Positions 1-10,290 of a DNA stretch of 64,000 nt are shown here, piece by piece. Source of the stretch: Trichostrongylus colubriformis (Eukaryota; Nematoda; Chromadorea; Rhabditida; Trichostrongylidae). Each line of letters starts with the position of its first letter. Position 1 is the first letter of the stretch. A program made the translations under genes and the position numbers. Below the pieces are notes generated by a model, which made no database searches, was not told where the DNA came from, and worked only from the letters and a program-made list of their open reading frames with translations. The stretch spans positions 46,300,001 through 46,364,000 of the forward strand of contig OZ022256.1 of NCBI GenBank assembly GCA_963978905.1, given 5' to 3'.

Positions 1-630
1 ACTGTCGGGAGCCTGTACGCCTATTTGCTACCGTGAAAACTGCCTTTATGAAATATGGTAAATAAAAGCAATACTGTCAATAAATAAAAGCAATAGCAAT
101 ACGTGTCATACACCGTTTTAAGAAGTAAAAGAAGAAATGGGGACAAGAATAGCTCATACCAGTTTGCATTACTGGTGACCAGAAGGAAGCTGACTTTTGT
201 GGAAGAAACTACAGTGATCAGAATTGAATCGATTTCTGGGGAGCTTTGAAAATTGCATCGTAAAAACTAGAAGATTTTAGGAAAACCAAAAAGTCAGCCG
301 CGAATCAGCTGTTACTCGAAATTGCCAGTGTTTCTTCCAGCACCGACAATCGATTTTGATGTAGCTGAGAACAAATGAACATATGTTGAATGCCCTTTTA
401 ATTCTTGTGTTTATATAATTTCCTTCTTATCAGTGCATTCCGTGAAGCTATTGCTATCATATTAATTTGATAGATAAGGCCAAAAATCAAGTAAACTCGC
501 ATCCTCGAAAATACTTTATGGCCAAATGCCACAAAGGATACGGGTTAAGTCTAAGTGTTTCTTCTGTGACTGACACCTTCTCGTCCATTGTACCCCATCT
601 CGCCTCAAAATGTGGAACCACATGAAGCGT
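1..630. other. AT-rich stretch, nothing recognised
   Basis: I found no convincing coding exon, RNA gene or inverted repeat in this stretch. A short direct repeat of the words 'aataaaagcaata' occurs near position 62-95. Confidence 0.5.
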
Positions 631-633
631 GAT

Positions 634-1000
634 ATTAGGTTGGTGCTTGAGTCTTGCGACACATGCGACTTTTTTCAGGTCTTTGCTATTTTGAAGCTTT
701 TAAATATATAAGTCAAAAGTAAGATTCATTGGCGTTGATCAATCACTTGTTGGGATGCGCAGCGCTTCCAAGTTTCATTCAAAATGATGGTGGGAATTGA
801 CTGCGATTTAGCCTCTGCAATGACTTGTAGAGACCAGCCGATGTACAGGTCAATGCTTTTAATCTTGCATCTGGTACCAATTCCCCGATCCCGGAGGGAT
901 GAAGGCTCTGTTGACCTGGGTGGGCATTGATGCGGGATTTGATCCTCGCACCACGAAAGTGAGAGTGTGCAACATGTGACACTACACCACCTCTAATTGA
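634..1000 (-). repeat. tRNA-derived SINE-like repeat, copy 1
   Basis: Read on the minus strand, the 5' end near 1000 carries GGTGGTGTAGTG, like a tRNA D-arm and pol III A box. About 45 nt further on is GGATCAAATCC, close to the B-box consensus GGTTCRANTCC. The same segment recurs at about 7625-7912 in the same orientation, with around 70 percent identity by eye through the body (shared words 'gactgcgatttagcctctgc' and 'cagccgatgtaca'). A mariner-like end, TTAGGTTGGTGC preceded by TA, begins at 634 upstream of the SINE tail, as in the other copy. No protein is encoded. Confidence 0.55.
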
Positions 1001-2150
1001 GATTCAGATACTTATAGCTAATATAACCATAGCTGTCTTATATAACTCGATCTTAGTGACTGGTTAGCCTGCGATGCCTTGGCCCAGCATTGCACAAGCT
1101 ACGATATGAAATACCCGTTATTATGAAATTCGAGAGTTGTTAAGTAATCAAACTTTTCACTTTTGTAATATTTAGTTCCCTGCTTGAGTATTACCCCAGA
1201 ATATGAGAACACGTAGGATAAAGCGGAGTTTCAGGGCGCACTTCTTTTCTATTTCTCTCCTTACTTTCACGGTATGCTGGTTACGTGGCCATGTTAGAAG
1301 AAAAATCAGCTGGTTTTTGAAAACTGTGGAAACATGTGTTAGTTAGTTCCTGGAAATGTTATGCACGAGCAGTAGCCATTACAACAGTACTGACTGGTAC
1401 TAATTGCGGCATTCCTGTGAAAATCTGGTGTGATTAGATCTGACCTAAAATCCAGGTGTTACCACAAATAGGCACGATCCTTTATCCCTTCTTATAGTTA
1501 GAAGAGAGCATCCAGCACTCGTATTCATTCATACTGCTGCCTCGCCTGACTTGCTTTGCTGGTGAGGTACCCAAACTGCTTGTACTTTCTGAACTTCGTG
1601 TGCTCGTTACCGACTCAACCAAGTTCGATAAGCAGTAGCTAGATTCCTGTGTCATGTCACAGAACAAGTCTCAAAGCCGCCAAGCTACTGCTGCTAAGAT
1701 CTTTCATAGAACTCAGTAAATGCCTGCCCGTCGGATGGAGTCGTCCTAAGAGTGGACAAGCGCTATGAAATCGCAATGAGTAGATAAAGGACCCTATTAT
1801 GGCGAAATATACATATCAATGCTCTGGTGTTCAAATTGCCTCAAACGATTGCAGATGCCATTGAGGCGGACAAGAAGGACCGCAGTCTGGTTATTTTCAG
1901 GCGGATGGCCGCGTTCGTGCGGTATTGGGGAGTTTCGGCTCGATGAACTCACTAAAAAGTGGAGGGTGGGGGGGGGGGGGTGGGGGGTGACGGGGGAACG
2001 GGTGGCGGGGGGTCGGAAAACGCTTAAATGGCTGCGGCACGCCTCTAGTCATGCTATGCTTTCTTTCCTATGCGAGGATTCTAAGCAACAACATACACCA
2101 CCTTCAAATAGTTCCCATGTTCCCCCTTGCTGAAACCTCGGCATGACTTG
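1001..2150. other. Intergenic, contains a G-rich tract
   Basis: No gene recognised. At 1961-2020 the plus strand has consecutive G-runs (runs of 3 to 12 G separated by a few bases), a strong sequence candidate for G-quadruplex formation. The 13-bp word acaccaccttcaa at 2094-2106 recurs just beyond the right end of the next element (3587-3599) and may be a target duplication. Confidence 0.4.
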
Positions 2151-2201
2151 TCGATTGTTTTTCTTTTATATGCCAACACGAGGTTAGACGTGGAACCTTT
2201 A

Positions 2202-2250
2202 TTGGCCTAACGTTTCGACCCTTTCTCTCCTTCACAGGCTGAAGATGGCT
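2202..2250 (-). ncRNA. Hammerhead-ribozyme-like core, left arm (degenerate)
   Basis: On the minus strand CTGTGAAG (2230-2237) is followed after about 13 nt by GAAAC (2212-2216) and then GTTAGGCC. The family pattern is CUGANGA, stem II, GAAA. The first box is mutated but the spacing and the GAAAC box fit. Penelope-like terminal repeats are known to carry hammerheads. Self-cleavage is not shown. Confidence 0.35.
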
Positions 2251-2473
2251 CGTAGCTCTTTTCGCAAAGAATCCGAACAAGTGCCTCCTCTCCCCTGGCT
2301 TTCCGGCGTCGTCTCGAGATCGCTCTCAGACAACCCGGTAATGAAACAACAGACTCCCCTTAGATTCCACCAGCGGAGCAGCAGCTCACGCCTCAATCAT
2401 GTGTCAGTCAGGGCGAGTGGGTCTTACTTGACTCGGTGTTTGTTGGCAGAAACTACCGCCGCGCACGTCGCCT

Positions 2474-3104
2474 TTACTGTAACTCGCACTGTGATACAAA
2501 AGGAAGGAGTTCATTGCTAATCAAGAGACGCTCGTAACGGTTATTCATTCGTGGCTTTTTGTGGAAGTCCAGAATGATTGTAACACATTCCTTGACGAAA
2601 CTTCCGTCTCGTACGCTAAAATAGAGCACATAGCATCGAAGTCATTTCCGTTATGCTCATCAACTTTATGCTTGCCACGTGGGGTGATTATACCACCACG
2701 TCTATTCTCAGCCAGATGTTCTTTGACGCGTATAGCCAGTACCCTTTGTCGTCAACGACGACCCCTACCATTATCTATAACAGTCCAACTCCTCTCTCCC
2801 TCGTTGAAGGGGGAAGAGTTGAGGGTTTCAGCCATCGGCCCGCTCACTCTTGTCTTGACTCTTTTCGCCACGGTGCACGGGGAACGGCTCACCCGCACCA
2901 TATCACCTTTCTCTTCATTCTAATAAACATACTAAACCACCGTTTTCGTTTAATTACATCGCAAGGGTCACCATACCCTAAAGTCTCACGCACCCATCTA
3001 CACACCCTTCTCGTTTCACCAATATATGTGCTATTACGAGTCTTACATAGAAGCTCATAGATAACGCAAGCCCTATCACAATCTCCTGGCTTCCCATAAG
3101 GACA
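2474..3104 (-). pseudogene. GIY-YIG endonuclease C-terminal part of a Penelope-like ORF, frameshifted
   Basis: Translating the minus strand from 3104 gives CPYGKPGDCDRACVIYELLC, then STYIGETRRVCRWVRE. This is the Cys-rich lead-in, the GIY-like YELL strand and the YIGETxR motif of Penelope-type GIY-YIG nucleases. After interruptions and frame changes the reading resumes near 2620 with AILAYETEVSSRNVLQSFW, then NNRYERLLISNELLPF, ending at a stop at 2474. These match the conserved C-terminal tail of the family. At least two frameshifts or stops make it non-functional. The upstream reverse transcriptase is missing. Confidence 0.7.
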
Positions 3105-3491
3105 TGTAACGAGGTTTGGTGTTATGCACTGCTTATCAACAGTCTGTTGCGAACAAGTTCTCGTTTGATGTTGTCGTTAGGGATATTCACTAAGACAACA
3201 TCATTTTGTAACTGTGCTCGAACAATACTGCGGACGTGCGCGGCAACAGTTTCTGCCGTATAAGGAACATCGAGTCAAGTAAGACTCATTCGCCCTTACT
3301 GACACATCTAAGGGCGAATGAGTCTTACTCAATGAGGCATTGAGGCGTGAGCTGCTGCTCCGCTGCTGGAACCTTGGGTGAGTCGGTTTTTTCATTACCG
3401 GGTTGTCCGCGAGCGATCTCGAGACGACGCCGGAAGCGCTAGAGAGGAGGAGGCGCTTGTTCGGATACTTTGCAAATCAAGAGCTTCAAGC

Positions 3492-3540
3492 CATCCTCAG
3501 CCGCTGAAGAAGACGAGAAGGTCGAAGCTTTAGGCCATTA
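3492..3540 (+). ncRNA. Hammerhead-ribozyme-like core, right arm (degenerate)
   Basis: CTGAAGA at 3504-3510 fits CUGANGA exactly. GAC and GTC (3512-3514 and 3521-3523) can pair as stem II over a GAGAAG loop. The third box is GAAGC instead of GAAAC, followed by TTTAGGCC. This arm keeps the first box and the left arm keeps the last, so a common ancestor would have had a complete core. It is an inferred relic ribozyme, probably inactive now. Confidence 0.4.
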
Positions 3541-4957
3541 AAGATTGCACTCTAACCTCGTGTTGGCATATGAAAGAAAAAAATCGACACCACCTTCAAT
3601 TCTCTCTAGACACCTACAATTCCGATTTTCATTACTGAAGCTTTGCTATCAAGCCACATTTCTAGTCCCGGTTTTTCGGATGTTGTCCCTTTGATATTTT
3701 TACCTCTATCGTAGAGCTCGAAAAGGTGGCGGCGTTTGCTGTATTGCTAAAAACCTGATTACATCAGCTCAAGTGACCACCTTAGATGGTTTCCACGTAG
3801 ACTATAATGTGATCTTTAGGATTCCCTGATTTATACCGCCTAACTCGTCTTCCGACGACGACAACAATCTTACTTTTTCTGTGATGATGTCGATTGGATA
3901 ATGGGCAAATCAAAGATTGCAAACTTATTCATGTTCCTGGAACTACTTCGATGCTGTGACTTTGTTAAATATATTACAATGATCGCACGCGGAGACGTGG
4001 AGAGGCTACTCTCGATTTAATATTATCTAACAATCCTATTTTCAAAAACATAGCGGTACGTGATCACAGCAGAGTTACACTTAAAGTCCTTATTTCCTCT
4101 CATGTTACCAATAAAACGCCTTAACCAATTTTCAACAGAGCCCATTACTCCGCACTCTCACAATACTTTTATTGCACTAATTGGTGGAACAGCTTTGGAT
4201 ACCTTTCCGTCGACGACGTTAGCAAAAATTTTGCTGCGTCGTTACTCAGGTTTAGCCAAACATGCAACTTGCGATTCCGTAAATTTACCACGGATAAGGT
4301 ACTCAAAAAATCTGTAAACAAATCATACGCTAGAAAAGCTAGACTCTATGATACATTCTAAGGCAACTCTTTGTTGGCCTTTTATTATAATGACGTATAC
4401 CGTGAGCTGGATCAAATATGCCAGTACTTTATTATGCGAACGGCAAGGCTTGTACCTAATGACCAAAAGGCGGAAGCTTCTGCCAAATTTTTCTGATCTG
4501 TTTGCACGACCGGAAGTGATATGCATTGTAACAATCTCCAAGAAGGCTCCAAACACCTTGATGCCACCAATGAATGTAATGTATTCTCTGAGGAAGTTCA
4601 CAGAGTACCAAAATCATTCAAAAGCTCTACTTCCGTTTGATGGCATTTCACAGAATGTCTATGAGATCTGCGCCTCCTCCTTATACAGTCTCATCTGCAT
4701 GATACTTAACGCTTCTATTATGTTCGGCGGAGCACCGTCCAGCTTCAGAGAATCTGTTATCACCGCTATTATCTGGATAGCGGAACCAAAACTGGTGTCT
4801 TAATTCCGTCCAATTAGTGTCACCGCACCACCTGCTAAAGCCTTGGTAGAAGCTACGTAAGGAAATCGTGGTTCATTTAACAAGGATCATCTTTATCCCT
4901 GTTGAACAGCGAAATTATCTCTAGGGGCACCACGATCATGCTTCGGGGAATATGAGG

Positions 4958-5077
4958 TGTGATATAGTAGGGATAAGTACGGAGGTGGTGTAGTGGTAGG
5001 TGGCGCGCATCCCACTGCATATTTGGGATGTTGCTATCAACCAGGGAAATGGTGTGGATATTGTCTGTTTCCATCCA
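4958..5077 (+). repeat. SINE fragment (5' part), copy 3
   Basis: The words 'tagggata' and 'ggaggtggtgtagtggtagg' followed by 'tggcgcgcat' match the 5' end of the SINE seen on the minus strand at 7912-7860. The copy lies inside the LINE and stops at 5077 where a mariner end begins. Confidence 0.5.
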
Positions 5078-5763
5078 TTAGGTCTATGCAGAATAAATGG
5101 CCGAAACGTAATTTGCCATAACTTCGCTCAGACACAACTTTATTTGTCGAAATAAAAACCATTCGAATCTACAGAATTTGGCCAACGATCTGGTAAGGAA
5201 AATATACCATCACGATCAAATTCTGGATTGCGAGAATCAATAAAGTCAAGAATGGCATTTTTACCGTGCATAATTCTTCTGCCGCAGGCTTGCATCGGGA
5301 ACCCGGAAAAAGTGGTAATCCGTCAGGGATAGGTCTGGGGAATGAGGGGGTGAGAAAGAGGCTCGATGCCTAACTGCATCATTTTTTTTTTACTGGGTGC
5401 GCAAAACAACGCAAAACCCCACAGTTCACAAGTCACCCGGCAGAAACTGATCGAGACTCTCCCTCATCCCCCTTATGCCTCAGACCTATCTCTGACGAAT
5501 TACCACTTTTTCCCGGTTCTCGATGCAAACCTGCGTCAGAAGGAGTTCGCCGAAACGATGCATGTTGAAAATGCCATCGTTGACTTCATTAATTTTCGCA
5601 ATCCTGAATTTGATCATGATGGCATATTTTCTTTACCTGATCGTTGGCAAGGTTGTGTAGATTTGAATGGTTTTTATTTTGACAAATAAAGTTGTGTCTG
5701 AGCGAAGTTATGGCGTTTTGAAAAAAGTGGTCCGTTTTGGCCATTTATTCTGCATAGACCTAA
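5078..5763. mobile_element. Palindromic dimer of mariner 3' halves
   Basis: Both ends read TTAGGTCTATGCAGAATAAA inward, a mariner-type terminus; the right end is flanked by TA (5764-5765). The plus strand from about 5390 to 5689 encodes a mariner transposase C-terminus: SSQVTRQKLIETLPHPPYAS, then LTNYHFF and a WQGCVDLNGFYF tail. The left half (5079-5365) is an inverted, diverged copy of the same C-terminal region. The two 3' halves therefore face outward around a junction near 5365, and the 5' halves of both transposases are absent. It sits within the LINE reverse transcriptase. Confidence 0.75.
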
Positions 5764-6480
5764 TATCTAAAGCGAATGACGGAGTTTCTCACAAAAGAAG
5801 CTCTTTTCAAAACTTTGGTAGTCGTGGATCGAGGGGTTCGATAGTACTTTTGAGACAGACATATGTACGTTGAAGTGAGGAACTGCTTTTCTTAAAAATT
5901 CGTTTTTTCCAGTGGTGTTCCACAAGAAGAGGTGTTGTCACCTTTGTTCCTGGTATATACCACCCACTTCTTTTATATACTAATGACTTTCCTTCTTTCC
6001 TTACACATCCATTAGCAAAAATTGAGATTTATGCTGACGAAAATGAAATATACGGGATCTACAACGACGATAATCGTGACTATGTTCACCAAGCTCTAAC
6101 AATGTCTATATGCAACATGATGGAGTGGGCCACGACTTTAGGAATACCAGCTGACTTTGAGAAAATTTCGCTGCTACTATTGGAAACGCTGTAACGGTTC
6201 CATACATTTTTAAAGCGATCACTATCGCTACAGCTCGTGAAGTGCGTAATTTGAGATCTCTAATTATTGTGATCTAGACTTTACCACCATATGGATAATA
6301 TTGTTCGGGAGCTTTCATCACTCTTTTCATGATTATCAGGGACATTCACCACAATAATGCTTTAGTTCTATTGGAATTCTACAAAGCATATATTGTTTTT
6401 ATAGAAGAATACGGTTCGCTGGTAAAAGTTCAGCGAAGATACGCTGATGACATAAGGCAAGAATCTCGAAACAGATCGAA

Positions 6481-7400
6481 GGACACCGATTAATGGTAAA
6501 ACTTTATCGCGTGGAAGAACGCCAGCGGATGAAGCGAAGAGGTACTTTCATGCCACGGATATGTTTTTCACGACGTGTTTGGCCATCCAACGATAATGAG
6601 AATTTTCAGCATGTTTATTTTTACAGCGAAATTTGATATCATCGGAATTTCGAGGAAAAGTACTCCGTGGCGCGGGGATCAAAATTGATATGATCATTTA
6701 CCAAAGGCAGAGATGGGCAATGACAGACGGCACCGCCTCAACTTACATGGCACGGGCACGAAATCTTAGATCAGTGCTCGTCCAGACCTAGTCAGCTCTC
6801 TTAGACTTGTTAGACTCTTCCAATGGTACCATACCAATGATAAAGGCAAGAACCACGAATCGTGACCGTTTGATTTTTGATAACTGCTGCTTATCGCCGC
6901 AGCTCGCGATGGGAAAGTTACTAGTCGTGGCCGTGTGGCTCGCACAATTCTCAGTTAAAGCAACATACAAACACTGCTGTGATACTGGGAATATAGTGTG
7001 GCTTGTCTCGAAAAATACCAATTGAAATGAATACTTCACCTTTTCTGAATTCATCGTGATCGGATACCAGTGAAAGGTAGATAAGAGGACGTGAAAGTGC
7101 GTAGGCCGGAAAGGAAGACTGAAAAGCGCGAAATGAGCCCAGCTTTCGGGTGAGGCACTTTATGACTGGCCGACGTTTGAGTTCACAGATTGATGGCCAT
7201 ACCGTGGATATTTATTACCGTTTTGGGTTAACGTATCTATTCAGACTGTTCGCAAGGTTCTATTTATAGCGCGCAACGCTACGGTATTTGCTCAACCAAA
7301 AAGCATTTCCTAGCGGTCGACGTTTATTTAGACCAAAGGCGGCACTGAGTGGTCCATCTATGCTCTCAAGCGGAAACGGTCAGTGAAGAATTCGAGAGTA
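6481..7400. other. Gene-poor stretch
   Basis: No exon, tRNA or clear inverted repeat recognised. The longest open frames on both strands around 6788-7054 overlap each other and show no family signature. Confidence 0.45.
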
Positions 7401-7402
7401 TT

Positions 7403-7912
7403 AGGTTGATACATGATTAGTGCGGCTTTTTAGTGCTGCATTTTTCTGTAGTGAAACGGACATTTTGACGACTACCAAATGGGAAGCAGTTCTTGATTAA
7501 AAGCGTACCTCGCGTACCTAGCGTACCGTAATCTTATCATTGTTTTTACTAGATAAATTGTCGAGAAAAGCCGCACCGATCCCGAGCGAACGAAGTGCAC
7601 CATCTCTACTATGAAGGGATTAGTTTTTTGGCAATCAAACCCTTCTGGGGATGCGCCGCACAATTAGTTTCATCCAGAATCGTGGTGGCTGGTGACTGCG
7701 ATTTAGCCTCTGCAATGACTTGTGCAGGCCAGCCGATGTACATACAAGTCAGCGCTTTTATCCTCCCAGACGAGTCCGGTGTCAGTTCACAGATCCGGGA
7801 GGGATGGAAGGTTTGGTTGGCCTGGGCGGGCGTTGTTGTGGGATCCAATACCCGTACATGAGAGTGGTGTGCGCCACCTGCCACCACACCACCTCCAACC
7901 CTATCCCTACTA
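7403..7912 (-). repeat. tRNA-derived SINE-like repeat, copy 2, with mariner-like end
   Basis: This corresponds to 634-1000. A TA-flanked TTAGGTTGATACATG end begins near 7403, followed by a SINE body at about 7625-7912 transcribed on the minus strand. The minus-strand 5' end carries GGTGGTGTGGTGG, and GTATTGGATCCC stands at the B-box position. Identity to copy 1 is patchy but collinear over more than 200 bp. Open frames here are not considered genes. Confidence 0.5.
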
Positions 7913-7989
7913 AACATGTATATAAAGCGCTTCGTTTGGCTGCTTGTCCCTCCCTCCTTCCCTAGGTTCGTTCGTCCGTCCCTCTGCCT

Positions 7990-8930
7990 GTCACGAAATT
8001 AGGCATAACACGAAAAACATGTGGAGATGGAGACAAGTTTGGAATGGGTAGGGCAAGGGCCAAGGAGTAAAGAGCACACATGGACCACGTTGAGCTCCCC
8101 CCAAAATGGGCGGACATGCACTGGAATGTTCCTATTCGGCCGCAAAATTGTGAATTGGGTTGCAATATGACCCAAAGGTGGAGAGAAGATGAATTCTCAG
8201 CGATGGGTTTCTGAAAGTTGTGGAAGGAGCCTGGGCACACTGAGCGGAGGATGGTCCGTGCAACAAAAATTCACAACGCGGTTTCAATTCAGCCTTTAGT
8301 CCAGGAAAAGACGGTAGAAATGACCCTTGTCTAAGTTGTTTTGAGCACACTTTAAATAAGCAAAAAACTGCCACATTGGGTGGAGAGTGCTACTAGTCAA
8401 ATGAGACTCGCTGCAAAATTAGCAATTGGTCTTTAAGATGATCTAGAGACGGGGAGGAAAAGGGAAGTGGCCAGTAGTAAGTGAGGCTATGAAAAGAAAA
8501 TACTTCCAACTGCAGGCGGGCTTTGTATGGTGGTGGGCGGAGCTTGAGCATGACATGCAAAACAACATGTGAAGATGAGGAGGAGTTTAGGATGGGAGGG
8601 CATGGAACAAGTATTGAACAGAACAATATTTAACAATACAGAACAATATTAAAGAGCACACATGAACCAAGTTGAGCGCCGCCCACCTTGGGTGGTGCGT
8701 GCGCTGAAACGTGCGGTTCACGGATCGGAAATTGTTTGTCCGATTCGAAAATGACCCATATGTGAAAAGGTGGCTAAAAAAATAACGAAAGAGGCCTGTG
8801 CACAGTGGGCGGGGCGCCCTCAAATGGGCGGTGCGCACAACAAAAACGTAGCCTTGAGGCTAGCAAAAAGTAGTGGAAAAGTGCACGATGTCTAGGCTCT
8901 CCAAACACACTTGAAATGAGCGGAGATGCG
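7990..8930 (+). repeat. Two diverged tandem copies of a roughly 540-bp repeat
   Basis: Landmarks of the first copy reappear about 540 bp later in the same order: 'acatgtggagatgg' near 8020 and 'acatgtgaagatga' near 8563; 'aaagagcacacatgga' near 8070 and 'aaagagcacacatgaa' near 8653; 'aaaatgggcgg' near 8102 and the 'caccttgggtgg' block near 8687; then 'atgacccaaaggtgg' and 'atgacccatatgtg'. No coding function seen. Confidence 0.55.
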
Positions 8931-9004
8931 CACAAAGTAGACGTTTGATGTGATAATTGATATCGAGTCAATTCATAGAAAAAAACCAATTTCGACCGAC
9001 CCAT

Positions 9005-9055
9005 CGACGTCCGTGATGTTACGCGCGCAGTAGTGTGCATTAGCCCAACTGGTTG
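9005..9055 (+). repeat. Solo end of the 19745-19991 fold-back family
   Basis: The segment 'gcgcgcagtagtgtgc' plus 'agcccaactggt' matches the right arm of the fold-back at 19745-19991 with a few changes. Its partner arm is not present nearby. Confidence 0.5.
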
Positions 9056-10130
9056 AAGTGCATAAGAATTTCAGATTTACATCGAAGGCTAAGCAGTGAA
9101 CAATTGGTAAAGTGTTCGGCACTATCAAGCTGTGAGTATGCGGCTCACATGCAGTTCCCGCTCCGAATCTTATAGTAGTTAGAAGCGCTGAATTTGCGAG
9201 TTGTCCCTTCGCTACTCGATGCTCTCTTCGACCACAGAATCCTTTCGAGGTGTATCCATTTTTACCACAGAATCCTTTCGAGGTGTATCCACAAGCGGAC
9301 ATGCTAATTCCAGAGGGACGAGAATCTTACAAAAAACATAACGCATCCGATTAGACGCCTTCCTACATAGCTACAAAATAGCAGTACTCCGGGCTTCTCA
9401 TATCTATGGGACAGCTCCTGCACTCGAGAAAACAGGGTGTGTATTCTTATGTCAAATTCTCGCGCGGCCCCCTGCGGCGAGCTGCGCCACAAATTTCCTC
9501 GCGTGCAATTGCGTACAATGCAACACTTCCTTAAGAATTTCACGCCCGAAATAATCATCCTATATGGGGATTGTTATTATGTAATTCTATCGTTTCTTTT
9601 ACTTTTTATGGTAATAACAGGATATTTTTATGCTAATATTTCGTCTTTTTAGGGCACAAAAGTTACTGTTTTTTAATAATGATGAGATAAACAACTCTTT
9701 CTTGAAGGACCTCCACGTACCAGACCCTTGCGTTCTGAGCGGAATTGCAACCAATTGCGGCAGGTTGTGCTACTGGCGCCGCGAGTGCGACGTCGCAAAG
9801 TAAAAATCGACATTAGTCTACACACTTGAGGAAACAGCGTATGGTCAAGATTACCATAACAGGCGAGTTGAATAAAAAGGAGGATGAAAAGTGACCGAGT
9901 GTGTTTTTCCATAGGAAGAGATGCAATTTTTAGGTACTCTGAAGATCACCAGTATTCAAACCTACAGCCACAGTAGAGGCGTTAGAAGTGTCTAAGAAAA
10001 GAACAGACAGCAAGAGAAGTTCGGCTACTTTATTGCTGAAATCAATAGAGAAAGCTGTTATCTCCTCTCACCCATCCTCTCTTCACTGTTACTTTGGGCA
10101 GAAATCCAACGAGGAGCACCATTCGGCCGT
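9056..10130. other. Gene-poor stretch with a 33-bp duplication
   Basis: A 33-bp unit starting 'accacagaatcctttcgagg' occurs twice in tandem at 9231-9296. No exon or RNA gene recognised in the rest. Confidence 0.45.
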
Positions 10131-10139
10131 CGTCAGACC

Positions 10140-10290
10140 TTGCGATTTTGTGATTCAGCGGTGTGCGGCTCTGCACGCGAAGTTGCAGCACTGCACAATC
10201 CCAAGGTCGTAGTATCGCGTGCGAAATTGTGACGTTGCGAAATTGCAGAATCGCAATCGCAAAATCGCGAAGCTTAACGGCGGCCTTCTG
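10140..10290 (+). repeat. Low-complexity 'gcgaaattgc' repeat, copy 1
   Basis: Iterated 'gcgattt', 'tgcgaaattgc' and 'aatcgcaaaatcgcg' words can fold back on themselves and end in 'cggcggcctt'. A related copy lies at 41495-41655 (shared words 'caaggtcgtag' and 'atcgcgcgcgaaa'). Confidence 0.5.

Larger units (their letters stand above)
2151..3588 (-). mobile_element. Penelope-like retroelement remnant with inverted arms
   Basis: Two arms of about 350-390 bp (about 2151-2520 and 3200-3588) are inverted copies of each other. Both end in the word for 'cctcgtgttggcatatgaaa' and its complement. Between them the minus strand encodes a decayed GIY-YIG endonuclease domain. GIY-YIG plus terminal repeats that may be inverted is diagnostic of Penelope-like elements, and the Nematis clade is known from nematodes. 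Each arm also carries a hammerhead-like core. The right arm holds an extra 20-bp hairpin at 3286-3336. No reverse transcriptase is visible, so the copy is 5' truncated. The clade name is inference. Confidence 0.7.
3600..6480 (+). pseudogene. Decayed non-LTR (LINE) retrotransposon with internal insertions
   Basis: Conceptual translation in shifting frames gives an APE-type endonuclease piece near 3718 (KGGGVCCIAKN), then reverse transcriptase pieces: FRESVITAI and FRPISVTAPPAKALV at about 4750-4850, DGVSHKR near 5777, and IEIYADENEIYGIYNDDN at about 6022-6075, followed by MMEWATTLGIP. The YADD catalytic motif reads YADE. Stops and frameshifts are frequent. The reading is interrupted at about 4958-5765 by a SINE fragment and a mariner dimer, after which it resumes. 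The clade is probably CR1/jockey-like, by inference. Confidence 0.7.
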
